Part shown: in pieces, positions 35,429-46,659 of the stretch | How positions within the stretch are numbered: position 1 is the stretch's first letter | How the letters are laid out: the number at the start of each line of letters is the position of its first letter | DNA from: Apus apus | Lineage: Eukaryota > Chordata > Aves > Apodiformes > Apodidae | Assembly (NCBI RefSeq): GCF_020740795.1 | Contig: NC_067305.1 | Coordinates: 310,001-374,000, forward strand | Direction: 5' to 3' | Length of the DNA stretch: 64,000 bases | Notes under the pieces: generated by a model | What the model saw: only the letters and a program-made list of their open reading frames with translations | Database searches by the model: none | Told to the model about the DNA's origin: nothing | Position numbers and translations under genes: made by a program

Positions 35429-36535
35429 TGTGGGAAACTGTCCTTTTCTTCCCCACATAAGTCTAAACAAAATGTCTTTTAAGCCAGCGAAGGCCTCTCC
35501 TGATTATCCCCAGCTAACGAACTAAACCAGACTTGCTTCTCAAGGACAACTGAACCCAAAACAACAGATGTGGCCCGGGACAGAAAGGATGGACAACAAG
35601 CCACCCTGTGCCCCTGGCAGTCACCGCCTTAAAGTGGGGCTCACGGATGCTCATTGGCTCTGGACAGTGACACTGACTGGACAGGTGGGTCAGGGGGGAT
35701 CAAAGGGGCGAGGGCAGCAGGTGGGCCCTTCCCTCCTCCCTGAGGCCCGTTCGAACGCTTTCTGCCTGGGACACCCCCCTGCTGCGGACACTGGTGCTGG
35801 GACCCTGCCTGCCTGCCTGCCCCGGGTCCAGCCTGAGCCTCAGCGCCGAGCGTGCCGGGGTCCCGAGCCCTGGGGTCGGGGCCGGAGCCCCCTCCCCGTG
35901 TTGCTGCCGCTGGAGAGGAAACCGACGGGAGCTGCACCCGCTGCCGAGAGGCTGCCCCTCCGACACCACGGACCTGCCGTCCTGCCTTCCGGCCACCGAC
36001 CGACGCTGGACAAGCCGCCGAAGGGTAACATCACCTCACACACACACACACACACATACCCACACACACATATTCCTTTCCTCATACTTGCACACACAGC
36101 GCGACCTCTTAAGGAGGACCGGCGTCGGGTTTCCTTCCCTCCTCCCTCCTCCCTTTGATCCTTAATCCTCTCCCTTAAAAGCACCTTTGCATTGCCTCCC
36201 TAAAGGACACTTGCTCATTACATACATATTGATATCCCTGGTAGCCATTCACACCTGTATTGTCCCCGAACATCATCCCTCGGTTTGTGTTAACCCTTAA
36301 TAAACCTATTAGTTTGTGGAGTAAATCTTGGCTTTAGAGGCAATCTCTGAGCGTGGTGGGTTGGGGGGGGGCTTTCTAGCTACCACCCAGAAATACGGCC
36401 CCGCGGTGGCCGTTCCTCCGTGAGAGGCAGCGCCGCGTGTGACCCTCGGGCTCATTCACAAACCCCTCCACATTGAGAGGGGGAGTCGCAAAAGTATCCT
36501 GACAGCCGGTAGCCCCCCGGTACCGGCTTGCGACA
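35429..36535 (+). repeat. 3' LTR (1107 bp)
   Basis: Starts TGTGGGAAAC and ends GCGACA, followed by the target duplication GGCTG. AATAAA lies at 36299-36304. Differences from the 5' LTR include substitutions near positions equivalent to 27882 and 27934 and a small cluster near 28100-28130. Confidence 0.93.
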
Positions 36536-36540
36536 GGCTG

Positions 36541-37681
36541 TAAGATCAGCACGGAGAAAGGTGAGAAAGAACCATGTTAGAGGAGATTTATGATGCCCCA
36601 AACCACAAGCAGTCACCCACAGTGCCAGATGAAGTCCAGTGCACACAGATCCAAGAGGAAAAAGTTTGTTTGGAATGCAAAAATGTCTTTTGCAAACTGA
36701 TTGCCAGTAATGACCTGGAAAGACAAAGAAGTACCAAAAGAGGGTAGAAGCAGCTTTGCAGCTCCAGCAATAAGAAAATCTCTTTTCTTCTATATGAGAC
36801 TTCATCTCAGGTGTTGAAAAACTGTCCCAAAATACCCCCAAAATTATTGAAAGCACCTTAAGCTTATTAAAAAATCTGTTCTGGAAGTTCCAGGACCTTA
36901 AAGAGGATAGGTCCTTCTTCCCTCATGGACCACTGTCTCAGCTATTTTGAGTTCTCTGCTCAAGAGAAAGGATATAGAAGGTACGTACACATTATGGGAC
37001 ACTGTGTGGTTTTAGCAGTGTGAGCACAGAGAGGACACGAAGACATGGGAGGGAAAGCCTACCTTGACCACAGAGGCACAGGTACATGAGTTGAAAGGGA
37101 AAACCATCAAAAAGGGGGATTATTCCAGGAAAAATGCTACTCCAGTCTCCAGTGGGCAGTTCCCCAGGCAGAGTGGAAGGGCTGATCTTAACTCCTAATC
37201 CCATGGAAAGGAATTCCATTTCCTTTGTACAAGAAGTGAGTGGAGAATCCTATGACTATCAGTAGAGGAGCTCTGCCTCCTGACAGGTAGAGGAGAGGGA
37301 CAGCCACGGTTCCTGAGCTGTGTAGATCTGCTGGCCTGTCACGTCAGACCCCCAGGAGTAGGAGGCTCTAGTGGACATGGGTGCACAGGGCACCCTAATG
37401 CCATGGAGCAACCAAGGGACAGAGCCCTTCTGCACTTCTGGAGTGACAGGGGATGTGGACAGCTGGCTGTGCTGGAGGCTGAAGTGAGTCTGCCTGGGGG
37501 TGAGTGGCAAAAACACCCCCCTGTGACTGGCCCAGGGGCTCTGTGTGTCCTCAGCACAGAGCCGGGGAGTGATCAGCAGGCCTTGATCAGCCTTTAGCAG
37601 CCCATATGGTCCGTGTGGAAGTCTAATGGAGAGTGGAGACTAACAACAGACTGTACTGGCCTTGACATTTCTGAAGGGTGC
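36541..37681 (+). pseudogene. Old ERVL: gag 3' part, protease, RT start
   Basis: This continues the decayed ERVL after the full-length insertion. Broken gag shows PDEVQCTQIQEEKV and VEKLSQNTPK. Protease-like sequence follows at about 37365-37560 (VDMGAQGTLMPW, KNTPVTGPGALC). A deletion removes the protease end and linker, and RT begins at about 37600 (WKSNGEWRLTTDCTGLD). Many stops are present. The usual DTG active site of protease reads DMG. Confidence 0.75.
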
Positions 37682-38763
37682 TGTCGCAAGCCGGTACCGG
37701 GGGCTCCCGGCTGTCAGGATCCTTTTGCGACTGCCCCTCTCAATGTGGAGGGGTTTGTGAATGAGCCCGAGGGTCACACGCGGCGCTGCCTCTCACGGAG
37801 CAACGGCCGCCGCGGGACCGTATTTCCAGGTGGTAGCTAGAAAGCCCCCCCACCCCACCATGCTCAGAAATTGCCTCTAAAGCCAAGGTTTGCTCCACAA
37901 ACTGATCGGTTTATTAAGGGTTAACACAAACCGAGGGATGATGTTTAGGGACAATGCAGGTGTGAATGGCTACCAGGGATATCAATATGTATGTGGTGAG
38001 AAAGTGCCCTTTAGGGAGGCAATGCAAAGGTGCTTTTAAGGGAGAGGATTAAGGACCAAAGGGAGGAGGGAGGAGGGAAGGAAACCCGACGCCGGTCCTC
38101 CTTAAGAGGTCGCGCTGTGTGTGCAAGTATGAGGAAAGGAATGTGCGTGTGTGTGAGGTGATGTTCCCCTCCGGCGGCTTGTCCAGCGTCGGTCGGTGGC
38201 CGGAGGGCAGGACGGCAGGTCCGTGGTGTCGGAGGGGCAGCCTCTCGGCAGCGGGTGCAGCGGCCGCTGGTTTCCCCTCCAGCGGCAGCAACACGGGGAG
38301 GGGGCTCCGGCCCCGACCCCAGGGCTCGGGACCCCGGCACGCTCGGCGCTGAGGCTCAGGCTGGACCCGGGGCAGGCAGGCAGGCAGGGTCCCAGCACCA
38401 GTGTCCGCAGCAGGGGGGTGTCCCACGCAGAAAGCATCCGAACGGGCCTCAGGGAGGAGGGAAGGGCCCACCTGCTGCCCTCGCCCCTTTGATCCCCCCT
38501 GACCCACCTGTCCAGTCAGTGTCACTGTCCAGAGCCAACGAGCGTCCATCAGCCCCACGTTAGGGCGGTGACTGCCAGGGGCACAGGGTGGCTTGTCGCC
38601 CATCCTTTCTGTCCCGGGCCACAGCTGTTGTTTTGGGTTCAGTTGTCCTTGAGAAGCAAGTCTGGTTTAGTCCCTTAGCTGGGGATAATCAGGAGAGGCC
38701 TTCGCTGGCTTAAAAGACATTTTGTTTAGACTTATGTGGGGAAGAAAAGAACAGTTTCCCACA
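37682..38763 (-). mobile_element. Inverted solo LTR of the same ERV family
   Basis: A complete 1082-bp LTR in reverse orientation (plus strand starts TGTCGCAAGC and ends TTTCCCACA) flanked by a perfect 5-bp duplication GGTGC (37677-37681 and 38764-38768). It lacks most of the (CA)n run of the provirus LTRs, which accounts for most of the length difference. It interrupts the reverse transcriptase of the old ERVL. A solo LTR is the product of recombination between the two LTRs of a former provirus. Confidence 0.95.
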
Positions 38764-38990
38764 GGTGCTGTGCTGGACATGCCACAACTTCAGCAGGAAC
38801 TGGAGTCCAAGGCAGCCCAGTGGTTTCCCACAGCTGATATCACTGATGTGATTCCCTCTATCCCTTTGGCAGCAGAGTGCAGGCCCCAGTTTGCTGTCAT
38901 CTGGAGGGGCTTCCAGTACACCTGGAACTAACTGCCACATGGGTGGAAGCACAGCCCTACTGTCTGCCATGGACCGGTCCCACATTAGAG
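38764..38990 (+). pseudogene. Old ERVL reverse transcriptase, continued
   Basis: The frame resumes after the solo LTR with VLDMPQLQQELESKAAQWF, SIPLAAECRPQFAVIWRGFQ and then, after a stop, LPHGWKHSPTVCHGPV. These are the avian ERVL RT motifs leading up to the LPQG region. The usual catalytic Asp motif (VDxANAFF) has degraded to TADITDVI. It is truncated near 38990. Confidence 0.85.
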
Positions 38991-39054
38991 TGGAGGTCTG
39001 AACAGGCCACCCAACCAGGAAGACTGAGCAGATGAGATCCTTGATACACAATCA

Positions 39055-40110
39055 GGAGTAGCCTCACATTCGCTAGGCCTGGTCCTTATGGGAGACTTCA
39101 ACCACTCCAAAATCAGCTGGTGGGACAACACAGCATGGCACCAGGATTCCGGGAGGTTCCTGGAATGCGTTGATGAGACCTTCCTTCTCCAAGGGATAGA
39201 GGAGCCAACCAGGAGAGGTGCTATGCTGGACCTTGCTCTCACCAACAAGAGGGGCTGATAGGGAATGTGAAGCTTAAGAACAGCCTTGGCTGCAGGGCCC
39301 ATGAGATGCTGGAGTTCAAGATCCTCAGGACAAGGAGGAGAGTACACAGCAAGCTCTCTATCCTGGCCTTCAGGAGAGCAGACTTGGGCCTCTCTGGGGA
39401 CCTTCTTAGTAGAGTACCATTGAATGAAGCCCTGGGAGGGAAGAGGGATACAAGAAAGTTGGTCAAGATTGCAGGATCACCTCCTCCAAGCTCAGGAGTG
39501 CTGCATCCTGACAAAGAGGATGTAAAGCCTTCATAAAGCCTTCAACACTGTTTCTCACAGCTTTCTCCTGGAGAATCTGGCTACTAATGACCTAGACCTG
39601 TGTACTCTTTGTTGGGAAAAAAAACAACTGGCTGATGGCCAGGCCCAAAGAGTTATGCTGAATGGAGATAAATACAGGCTGGTCACCAGTGCTGTCCCCA
39701 GGGCTCAGTGTTGGGGCCAGTTCTGTTTAGTGTCTTTATCCATGATCTGGACGAGGGCATTGAGTGCACCCTCAGGCAGTTTGCAGAGGACACCAAGATG
39801 GGCAGGAGTGTTGAGCTCTTGAATGTAGGAAGGCTCTGCAGAGGGACTTGGACAGGCCAGATTGATGGGCCAAAGGCAATTATATGAGGTTCAACAAGGT
39901 CAAGTGCCAGGTCCTGCACTTGCGTCACAACAGCCCCTTGCAATTCTGGGGACATCAAGGGCACTCAAGTTGCAGAAGGCAAAGACAGCGACTGGGAGAA
40001 GGAAGAACCAGTGGAATAACATCAGGTCCAAGATCATCGAAAGGACCTGTCAAAGATAACAAGAAATGCTTCTGTAAATACATCAGCAACACAAATGCTC
40101 ACCAAGCCAC
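39055..40110 (+). mobile_element. CR1 LINE, internally deleted and rearranged
   Basis: Begins in the endonuclease (LMGDFNHSKISWWDN, LDLALTNKRG), passes through the linker (LNEALGGK), then jumps to the reverse transcriptase at about 39540 ([25 protein letters not shown] in shifted frames) up to about 39960. The stretch 39990-40110 returns to the upstream linker (IRSKIIERTCQR, KKCFCKYISN), so pieces are out of order. Frames are broken. Confidence 0.75.
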
Positions 40111-42650
40111 TTTCCATCATTTACCAGCAGTCCTGGCTGACCAGGACTGACCGTGGTCCCTTGTCTATAGGCAGGGCCCAGGAGGGCCATAGTCCTGCCC
40201 TTGGGATTGCACAACTCCACATCCTGGTGCACCAGGGAGAGCCCTGAGGGATGAAGGAGGGACACGATCTCCCTTCCCAGGGGATGGGGATCAGGGCTGG
40301 AACCTTTGGTGAAGGGGGTCAGGGACTGGCCTTTTGCAGTCATGAGACACATGCAGGGTTCCTCAGCACCAGAGCCACCTTCACCTTCCTTTTCCCCACC
40401 TGCCATCACTGCCTCCCCTTTCCTGCTCTACCCACACCCTGGGGACACTTCCTCAGTCTTGTCCCTCAGTGGGACCCATTAACACTGCCAGAAACTTTGG
40501 AGTTGGACTCAGACTTGGACTTGTTGAGAGGTTTCATCAGCTTCCTCTCCTTGTCTGGGCTTCATGGACTCAGCACCAAACCCACCAGAGGGCTTATTAA
40601 CATGCTGAGCTGGGCTCCTGGGATGGAAGGAGCTGATGGCAAGTGGGCAGTGCTGCAGAGAGACAGCTCTGCCCAGGAGCAGTTCCTCTGCCCAGCGCAG
40701 CAGGGAGAAGGACACTGCCAGGGGATCTGAGGGAGATGAGCAAGGAAGAGAGAGATTAAAGGTGGTCAGGACCGGAGAGATGATTGAGAGCTCCATCGAG
40801 GAGAAACCTGTGCAGCTCTTGACACGGTGAGTCTCTGGGTGCAGGGCAATGCTGGTGCAGTTCCTGGAGGCATCTCCTTAAGCTTGCAGACCCACAGCTG
40901 ATGGGATATGTATGGGGGGGGGGGGGGGGGGTGAGGGGGGGGAGGGGGGGGGCGGGGCGGGGAGATGGGGTGTTATGGTGAGGCTCTTGTTGGGGAATTT
41001 TGCAGTCAGGGGTTCCCAGCACTGTCCTTCAGACCAGGGTCCTGCAGCCCAGAGGCTGTGTGCTGGGGCAGGAGCTCTGCTGCCTGCCAGACTCACCTGT
41101 CAGAGAGCCTGGGGAGCTCCTCATGGCTCTGTGGGTTGAAGCTCAGCATGGAAGTAGTCAAGCCCTGGCATGGTAAGGCAGGGTCCTTCTACTTTTGCGA
41201 GGGTTCTGTGTAGGTTAGGTTTGCTGACAGCTCCAGATCACCCTCAGGACTTACCCAGAGGGCCCTTTGGAAGCAACACAGAGAGGCAGCATTTACCTGG
41301 GACAAAAGCAGTCTGTGCTTTGAGTTCTTCACTCTTGATGGGATGGCTGGGTAGTGGGAGATGAGACATAACTTCTCCATTCTGGTGAAAGCACAGAGAC
41401 CCTAGTTGTAATTGGGACTTGTCTGAGCTGCTCCTGAGCCCCTGCACAGCTGGAGATGCCCCTGCACAGGTCCCTGCTGCAAGAGGTCTCCTCCAGGCAG
41501 AGCTGAGCACACAGCAGGTGGGATGGGCTCTGGGAGCACTGCTAAGGAGGGCACATGGAGACAGAGTAACAGCTCCCAGCAGAGACAGCTCCAGGCAGCA
41601 GACATTGGCAGGGAGGGAGCGGGAGCTGCTGCCTGCAAGTCACGGTAAAGGGGATTTGGACACCTCGCTGCCATCTTTGCAGGACTGATGCCTTCCCGGG
41701 AGATACTGCCTGGTCTCCTATTACACCCAGTAGACTTCCCCACCCCTTCTTATGACAGGGACTTAGTGCTGAGTTTCCTTCCCAGCAGCCCCAGCACCTC
41801 AGGGGAGAAATCCTCAAGTGTCTGACTGTCTCCCTGTCCTGAGTCTCTTTGGCAGCAGAACTTTTGGCATGTTCCCCTCCTGCCTCTGCTGCTCTTGTTC
41901 TTTACATTATTTTGCTAGCTGAGGGGTGAGGATTCAGGTCTTCGTGGCTGGGAAGGCACAGCTGAGATCTGCCTCAGGGACAAGGAGATGGGCTGAGGGG
42001 CTGGGAGAGCTGCACTGGTTATTCTGACTCCTCTGCTCTCAGCGGTTTCCAGTTGCTCCTCAGGAGAACACTTGAGTGTGATGGTCCTCCAGCTCAAAGA
42101 GGTGCCAGCTCAGGGCAACTGAAAGCAGTACTGATGGACTGTCTGTCCTCACTCTGCACTAAGGGACAGTCCCATTGCCTCTCAGAACCTACAGGTTTCA
42201 CTTGGAGAGCAGCAGAAATGCCAAGGGCTTCTGCCTTACAAACTCTCGTCAGGTGTGGTGGTGAAACTAGGAAGAGAAGAAACAACTCCAAGTCCCCTTA
42301 GTTCTTCTCTGCAGTTGGGTGAGTTGGGAGTGACAATGCTTAAAGGGACAACACTGAAAATGACAATCCTGAAAGAGACATTGCTGAGTGACAGAGCTTA
42401 AATAAGGAGTGGCTTTAATTGAGGTCACCCCCGTGTTCCTGTATATCCATTGCTGTAGGGCAGGCATGACTCCTTCAGAGCTCACAGCTCCAAGGGGACC
42501 ATCAGCCAGTCAGACCAGAATGTACAAAAAGGACCTGGCAAAAATCTTAATGAAATGAAAGAGGTACCTTGACGGTCCCTAATGGGACATCAGTAGATTT
42601 TTTTCTGAGAGAAGCCTGCCCTAAATTCACCCTGCTTTTCTTCCATGAAC
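40111..42650. other. Unidentified DNA, possibly OR-flanking
   Basis: No named gene over 2.5 kb apart from the G-tract given separately. A possible donor (TTGACACG then GTGAGTC) occurs near 40830. The segment lies upstream of the olfactory receptor fragment on the same strand and may include its 5' flank. That is a guess from position only. Confidence 0.35.
40914..40971 (+). repeat. G-run with quadruplex potential
   Basis: A run of about 18 G is followed by further runs of 8, 9, 4 and 4 G separated by single or few bases. The plus strand meets the four-G-run rule for G-quadruplex formation many times over. Length in the assembly may be inaccurate. Confidence 0.85.
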
Positions 42651-42654
42651 AGTT

Positions 42655-42715
42655 CTCCATTATGGGGAACTTCAACCACCCAAAAATCAGCTGGTGGAAC
42701 AACACAGCATGGTGA
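42655..42715 (+). mobile_element. Short CR1 endonuclease fragment
   Basis: MGNFNHPKISWWNNTAW matches the CR1 endonuclease stretch also seen at about 39095. Only about 60 bases are recognisable. Confidence 0.65.
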
Positions 42716-43215
42716 GGTTGTCATAGATGTCCCGGTAGTGCCTGAGGTGGCAGATCAAAGACATGACCTTGGAGTCCCAGCAAATACAAAAACATTCCAG
42801 CCGTTATCAGGCTTAGTTGGGACACTTTGCTACTAGTCAAAAGAAAGCTTACTGGAGGAAAAAAAATCAGTAAAAGTGGCTTCATCCTGGCTCAAATCAG
42901 AACAAAACAAAACAAAATTAAAAAATAATAAATGAATGCAGATCCTGAACTCTCCCATCAAAGGTGGATAACAATTGACAGCCCTTGTGATCATTTGAGC
43001 TGTCACAAACCAGCTCCATGTGCCCACAGCAGCAGAGCAAAGCTGACTCCTTGGCAGCATATGGACAGAGGTCCTGCTCCTCACAGCACCCTCAGCCAGC
43101 ACAAACCAGAGCAAGGAAATGCCTTTCAACTGGGGTGATTTCAAGGAAAAATGGAGTGGCTTTGTGCAGAGGAGTCTGTCTTGATTTTACCTTGTCCTTT
43201 CCTGTTTTTTTACAG
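42716..43215. other. OR upstream region, nothing recognised
   Basis: No coding region. It ends in a T-rich tract and TTACAG that form a plausible splice acceptor for the olfactory receptor exon. Confidence 0.4.
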
Positions 43216-43380
43216 TGACCACATGCCCAAAGGCAGCATATGTCCAACAGCAGATCCATCACCCAGTTCCTCCTCCTGGCATTTGCAGACACATGGGAGC
43301 TGCAGCTCTTGCACTTCTGGCTCTTCCTGGGCATCTACCTGACTGCACTCCTGGGCAACGGCCTCATCATTGTTACAGTT
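43216..43380 (+). pseudogene. Olfactory receptor family 14-like, 5' fragment
   Basis: After an acceptor (TTTTTTTACAG at 43205-43215) a short 5' UTR leads to ATG at 43240. The frame reads MSNSRSITQFLLLAFADTWE and then a first transmembrane segment with LGIYLTALLGNGLIIVTV, including the conserved GN of olfactory receptor TM1. This is the pattern of the large bird family-14 (gamma-c) receptors. The expected intracellular loop and the remaining six membrane segments are absent: sequence switches at about 43380 to an ERVK LTR. The rest of the receptor was not found downstream. Confidence 0.88.
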
Positions 43381-43868
43381 TGGGAGACCCTGGCACAGTG
43401 TTGGACACCTATAGAGAGAGAGGGTCCTTAGGGCCCTGAAAGACTGGAAGGGTCAGTATTCCCTCCCACTTTCTGTCACAATCTATAAAAGCCAGGACAG
43501 CCGGAAGACAGGCACTTCTCCCTTCCTGCTCCTTTTCCCCTGCCTGTGCTGCTGCTGGTTCCTTTGGTTTTCCATGTGCTCGCTCCAGAATCCAACGTGC
43601 TGTGAGGAGCCATGGACCTCTCCCCTGGAGTGGCCCTGCCTTTCCCATATCCCTGCAATCATCGAGATCAGTTTTGTATATACTTACCTGTTCTTCCCCC
43701 ACGTTTTACCCTTTTACCTTGTGTTAAAGTAAATTTGTTTCTAGTTTCAATTTCCAAAGTTTACGTCTCTCTTCCTTATTCCCCTTCTATCTTCCTGTGG
43801 GACAGTGGAGAGGGCAATTCTGTCCTCTGGTTTTTGGGATTCAGCTTTAATATTTAAACCAGTACATA
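43381..43868 (+). mobile_element. ERVK LTR (5' type)
   Basis: Recognised from the primer-binding site that follows and a promoter-like TATAAAA at 43484-43490. The exact left boundary is uncertain (TGGGAGACCC at 43381 or TGTTGGACAC slightly further right). The frames inside are incidental. Confidence 0.7.
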
Positions 43869-43873
43869 ATAAT

Positions 43874-43891
43874 TGGCACCCAACGTGGGGC
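43874..43891 (+). promoter_or_regulatory. Primer-binding site, tRNA-Lys type
   Basis: TGGCACCCAACGTGGGGC differs by one base from the tRNA-Lys primer site TGGCGCCCAACGTGGGGC used by betaretrovirus-like elements. It identifies the upstream sequence as a 5' LTR of ERVK type. Confidence 0.85.
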
Positions 43892-45953
43892 ACGAAATTT
43901 AGGTTCTATTTTGAAAGACTGTAAGTTTGAAATTTGAGACTGAAATGGTGATTCTCATGTGGATTCTGAAAAATGTGATTTTTCAGATAGGTATGGCTTT
44001 CGCTGTGACAGAGATTCCGGGTTTTGTGATGTGTGTTCCTGTTTTTTTGTCTTTTTACTGTGGGCAAGCATTACTTGCTGCTTGGAGGAGTTGGGCTGCA
44101 GAATAGCTTAAGGCATTCAGGAGCCATTTTACGATTTTTGCTGTCATGCAAAATTACTCGGTTCTTTTCTTGTGGCGGTTAAGACATGGACTCCAGGGTG
44201 AGAAGTAATGGAATCATTTATTATTATGAGAGAAATTCTCCCTTATATACTTTTACAGTGAGAACTAAGCATCTAGGGTACAGAGAATGAAACAGCACTC
44301 ACACCTGCTCCTTGGCACATACACAGACCTTGGGTTCCCAGGATGTAGCCAATCGCATGCCAAACACACAATAAGCAGTGTTTTGGTTTTTGTCAACATT
44401 CACAGTGTTGCTCACAGCAAGCCCTGGCCCTCATATTGTTTTATCTACTTCTTTACAGATAGAGGAGGCCCTTTTTCTTTTCCCATGGCTATTCTCCACA
44501 TCTCTTCCCCCCCTTTTTTTTTTTGCAATAGCTACTCAAGATGAGGGTGGACATGATCTGAGCTTTGGTGTATTGCAATTGTCGAATGGATCTCTAGATG
44601 CAACCATTTGGTGATTCATGTCAGCTGTAGGCTTTGTAGCCTACCCTCCCCTCCTGGATGGCCCTCTTATAACAGAGGAGGCCATCTCTCACATCAAGGT
44701 CTGGTATGGCATGTGTCTCCACCACTCAACACCTGCTGGGTTGCAGCCAACAGTGGAGCTCAGGTTCTTCTTGGTGGCAAACACAGACGCCAACCCAGTC
44801 TTGCCCTTGCCTGTGGTAGGAGGCGCTTGTCCAGTCCCAGTCCTTCCACCTCCTTATCAATGCAGAGCTTCACCTGCCTCCTACAGTAACAACTTACTAC
44901 TGCGACAAAGTACATACAGATTTGCATTAATGGTATCACTACAACAGAGTGCAGCAATGTGTTGAAGATCCTGGTGGCTGTGAGAGACCAGTCAAAGATA
45001 ATTTCTCACCAATGGTGTTCTCCCACCCTCTTAATGCATTCCCAATCACAATGCAGATGCAATCTATTAAGTTACTAATTCCCTATACAAAGCAGTACTA
45101 CAAATTACAGTTTAGGGAAAAAAAACAATTTATATACCCTTTACAAGAGGGATGAGGTTCCGACATATGGGGCCAACATGTGTCGTAAGTTGTCCTGCCC
45201 AGGTTGCATAACACGAGGCCAAACATGCACGTGAAACCAATTTGGTCTGGGGTCTGTGATGCCTCTTTATTTGTTTCAGCCTTAGACCATTAACAATAAC
45301 CTGATCCTATACAACAGATTCTACTAAAGCATCAGAAGCAACCAATACATTGATCAATATAATAACTGCTGATATTATAAAGAGATTAACCATAAAGGAA
45401 TGATAAAAGAAACATTCTCATGGGCAAAACCAGCTAGCATATATAGAGTTTCACACATTAGTACAAAAGGAGCTGTTACAATTCACTACAGTCCAGTCTT
45501 CAGCTAAGCTCCATGAGGAGCATCTTAGATGAAGATGTTCAACCACAAACAGCTTTGTTAGTGGAGATCTGGCTGTGAGTCCAGTTCACTGTCCAACGGA
45601 ACTGGGATATCCTGGCACCCACTGGGCCCTGAGCAGAAAGCAAAGCTCTGTAAGAAGCTTCCAAAGAAGAGACAGGGTCTACATCTATGCAGCTAAGGTG
45701 AGTACTTTGAAATACTGTTCTCAGCTGCTGCTGAAGAGTGTCCTCAGCAGGGCTGTACTTCTTAGCCTGAAGTGACATGTCATTTGAACTTCCAAACCGT
45801 CTGGTCTGATATGCCAAAGCAACTCCTTATCACCCAGACCCTCCCCAGATGCATGTGGCAGGGGGGAAGACTTGTGGTCATGAGGGTTGGACATATTTCC
45901 AAGAGTGCTCAGAGACCAAAAAAACCCTGACATCTAAATAATGATCTGTGTAA
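43892..45953. other. ERVK leader then unidentified, LTR-like pieces
   Basis: About 250 bases of T/G-rich leader follow the primer site without a readable gag. From about 44160 a different sequence begins. On the minus strand a CATAATAATAAATGA stretch near 44215 could be a polyadenylation area of another LTR. AT-rich DNA follows to 45.5 kb. No intact frame is recognised. Confidence 0.35.
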
Positions 45954-46335
45954 CTACATTCTTTTACAAGACCAGTGGTACATTTGTACGTGTGTGGAGT
46001 GTGTTCTGAGGACCGTCTGGTCATTGTGAAGGCTCCAGAAATCAGGGAAAGTGGCTTTTTCTAACACCTCAACTACCGCTGCTTTGCTGAGGATTGGTCC
46101 TGTTTTGGGGTCATCTTTTGGTCTAGGCATTAGTTTTCCTGCTTTTTTTTCATCTCCCTGTGTCTTCTCCCCAGGGTTTTGCTGCTGCTTGTAGCTACTT
46201 GAAAATGACAGGTTTGGGGATCCGGGGGGTCCTTTCCTACTGATCTTCCAGCTCTTCCCATTGTTATTTGTGCTCCCCTCTTCTAGCTGTGCAGCCACAG
46301 ACTGTTCCAACAAAGTGCCACATGGCACTCCTGAG
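45954..46335 (-). pseudogene. ANKRD26-like linker exon(s), probable
   Basis: A 124-codon minus-strand frame contains LEEGSTNNNGKSWKISRKG and SKAAVVEVLEKATF, and an acceptor (GTTCCTCAG) lies at about its start. Phrases of this kind follow the ankyrin domain in ANKRD26-family proteins as I remember them. It lies downstream of, and in the same orientation as, the ankyrin exons at 46936-47939. Confidence 0.45.
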
Positions 46336-46585
46336 GAACCTGATGAGGAGGGAAGGAGAAGCAGCTGATGAAGGATTTCAGTAGATCTTGATCAATAAAT
46401 GCCCTTTTCCTTTCTCTGATAGGGTTTTATCACCAATAATGGTACATTTCTTCAGCCTGGCTTTCAAGCACACCTTAGAGAAGCAACACCCACAGCTACA
46501 CAGCTGTGCAGAAGAGGAACGAAACTGCTCAGGATTTTCACAAGAGGGATATCCGTTTGATCTCCTCTGAAACAAAAGGCGGGCA

Positions 46586-46659
46586 CTGCCTGGGCACTGC
46601 AGTGGTAGGCAGTAAGGACCATGGTGCTGGGCTAGGGAGAAGGTTTACAGGCATTTCAG
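46586..46659 (+). repeat. 74-bp direct repeat, copy 1
   Basis: CTGCCTGGGCACTGCAGTGG through TTTACAGGCATTTCAG reappears at 48040-48113 in the same orientation with only a few mismatches. Confidence 0.85.

Larger units (their letters stand above)
27837..36535 (+). mobile_element. Full-length env-less ERV, tRNA-Leu primed
   Basis: An 8.7 kb provirus with paired LTRs (27837-28946 and 35429-36535), a 5-bp target duplication GGCTG (27832-27836 and 36536-36540), and a primer-binding site matching tRNA-Leu. It has a 712-codon gag frame and a pol frame of over 1000 codons with protease, reverse transcriptase, RNase H and integrase. No env-like frame lies between integrase and the 3' LTR. The Leu primer, 5-bp duplication and lack of env fit class III (ERVL-like, distantly spumavirus-related) elements. 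The LTRs differ at roughly 20 positions (about 2%), so the insertion is not brand new although both large frames remain open. It is inserted inside an older ERVL gag. Confidence 0.92.
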
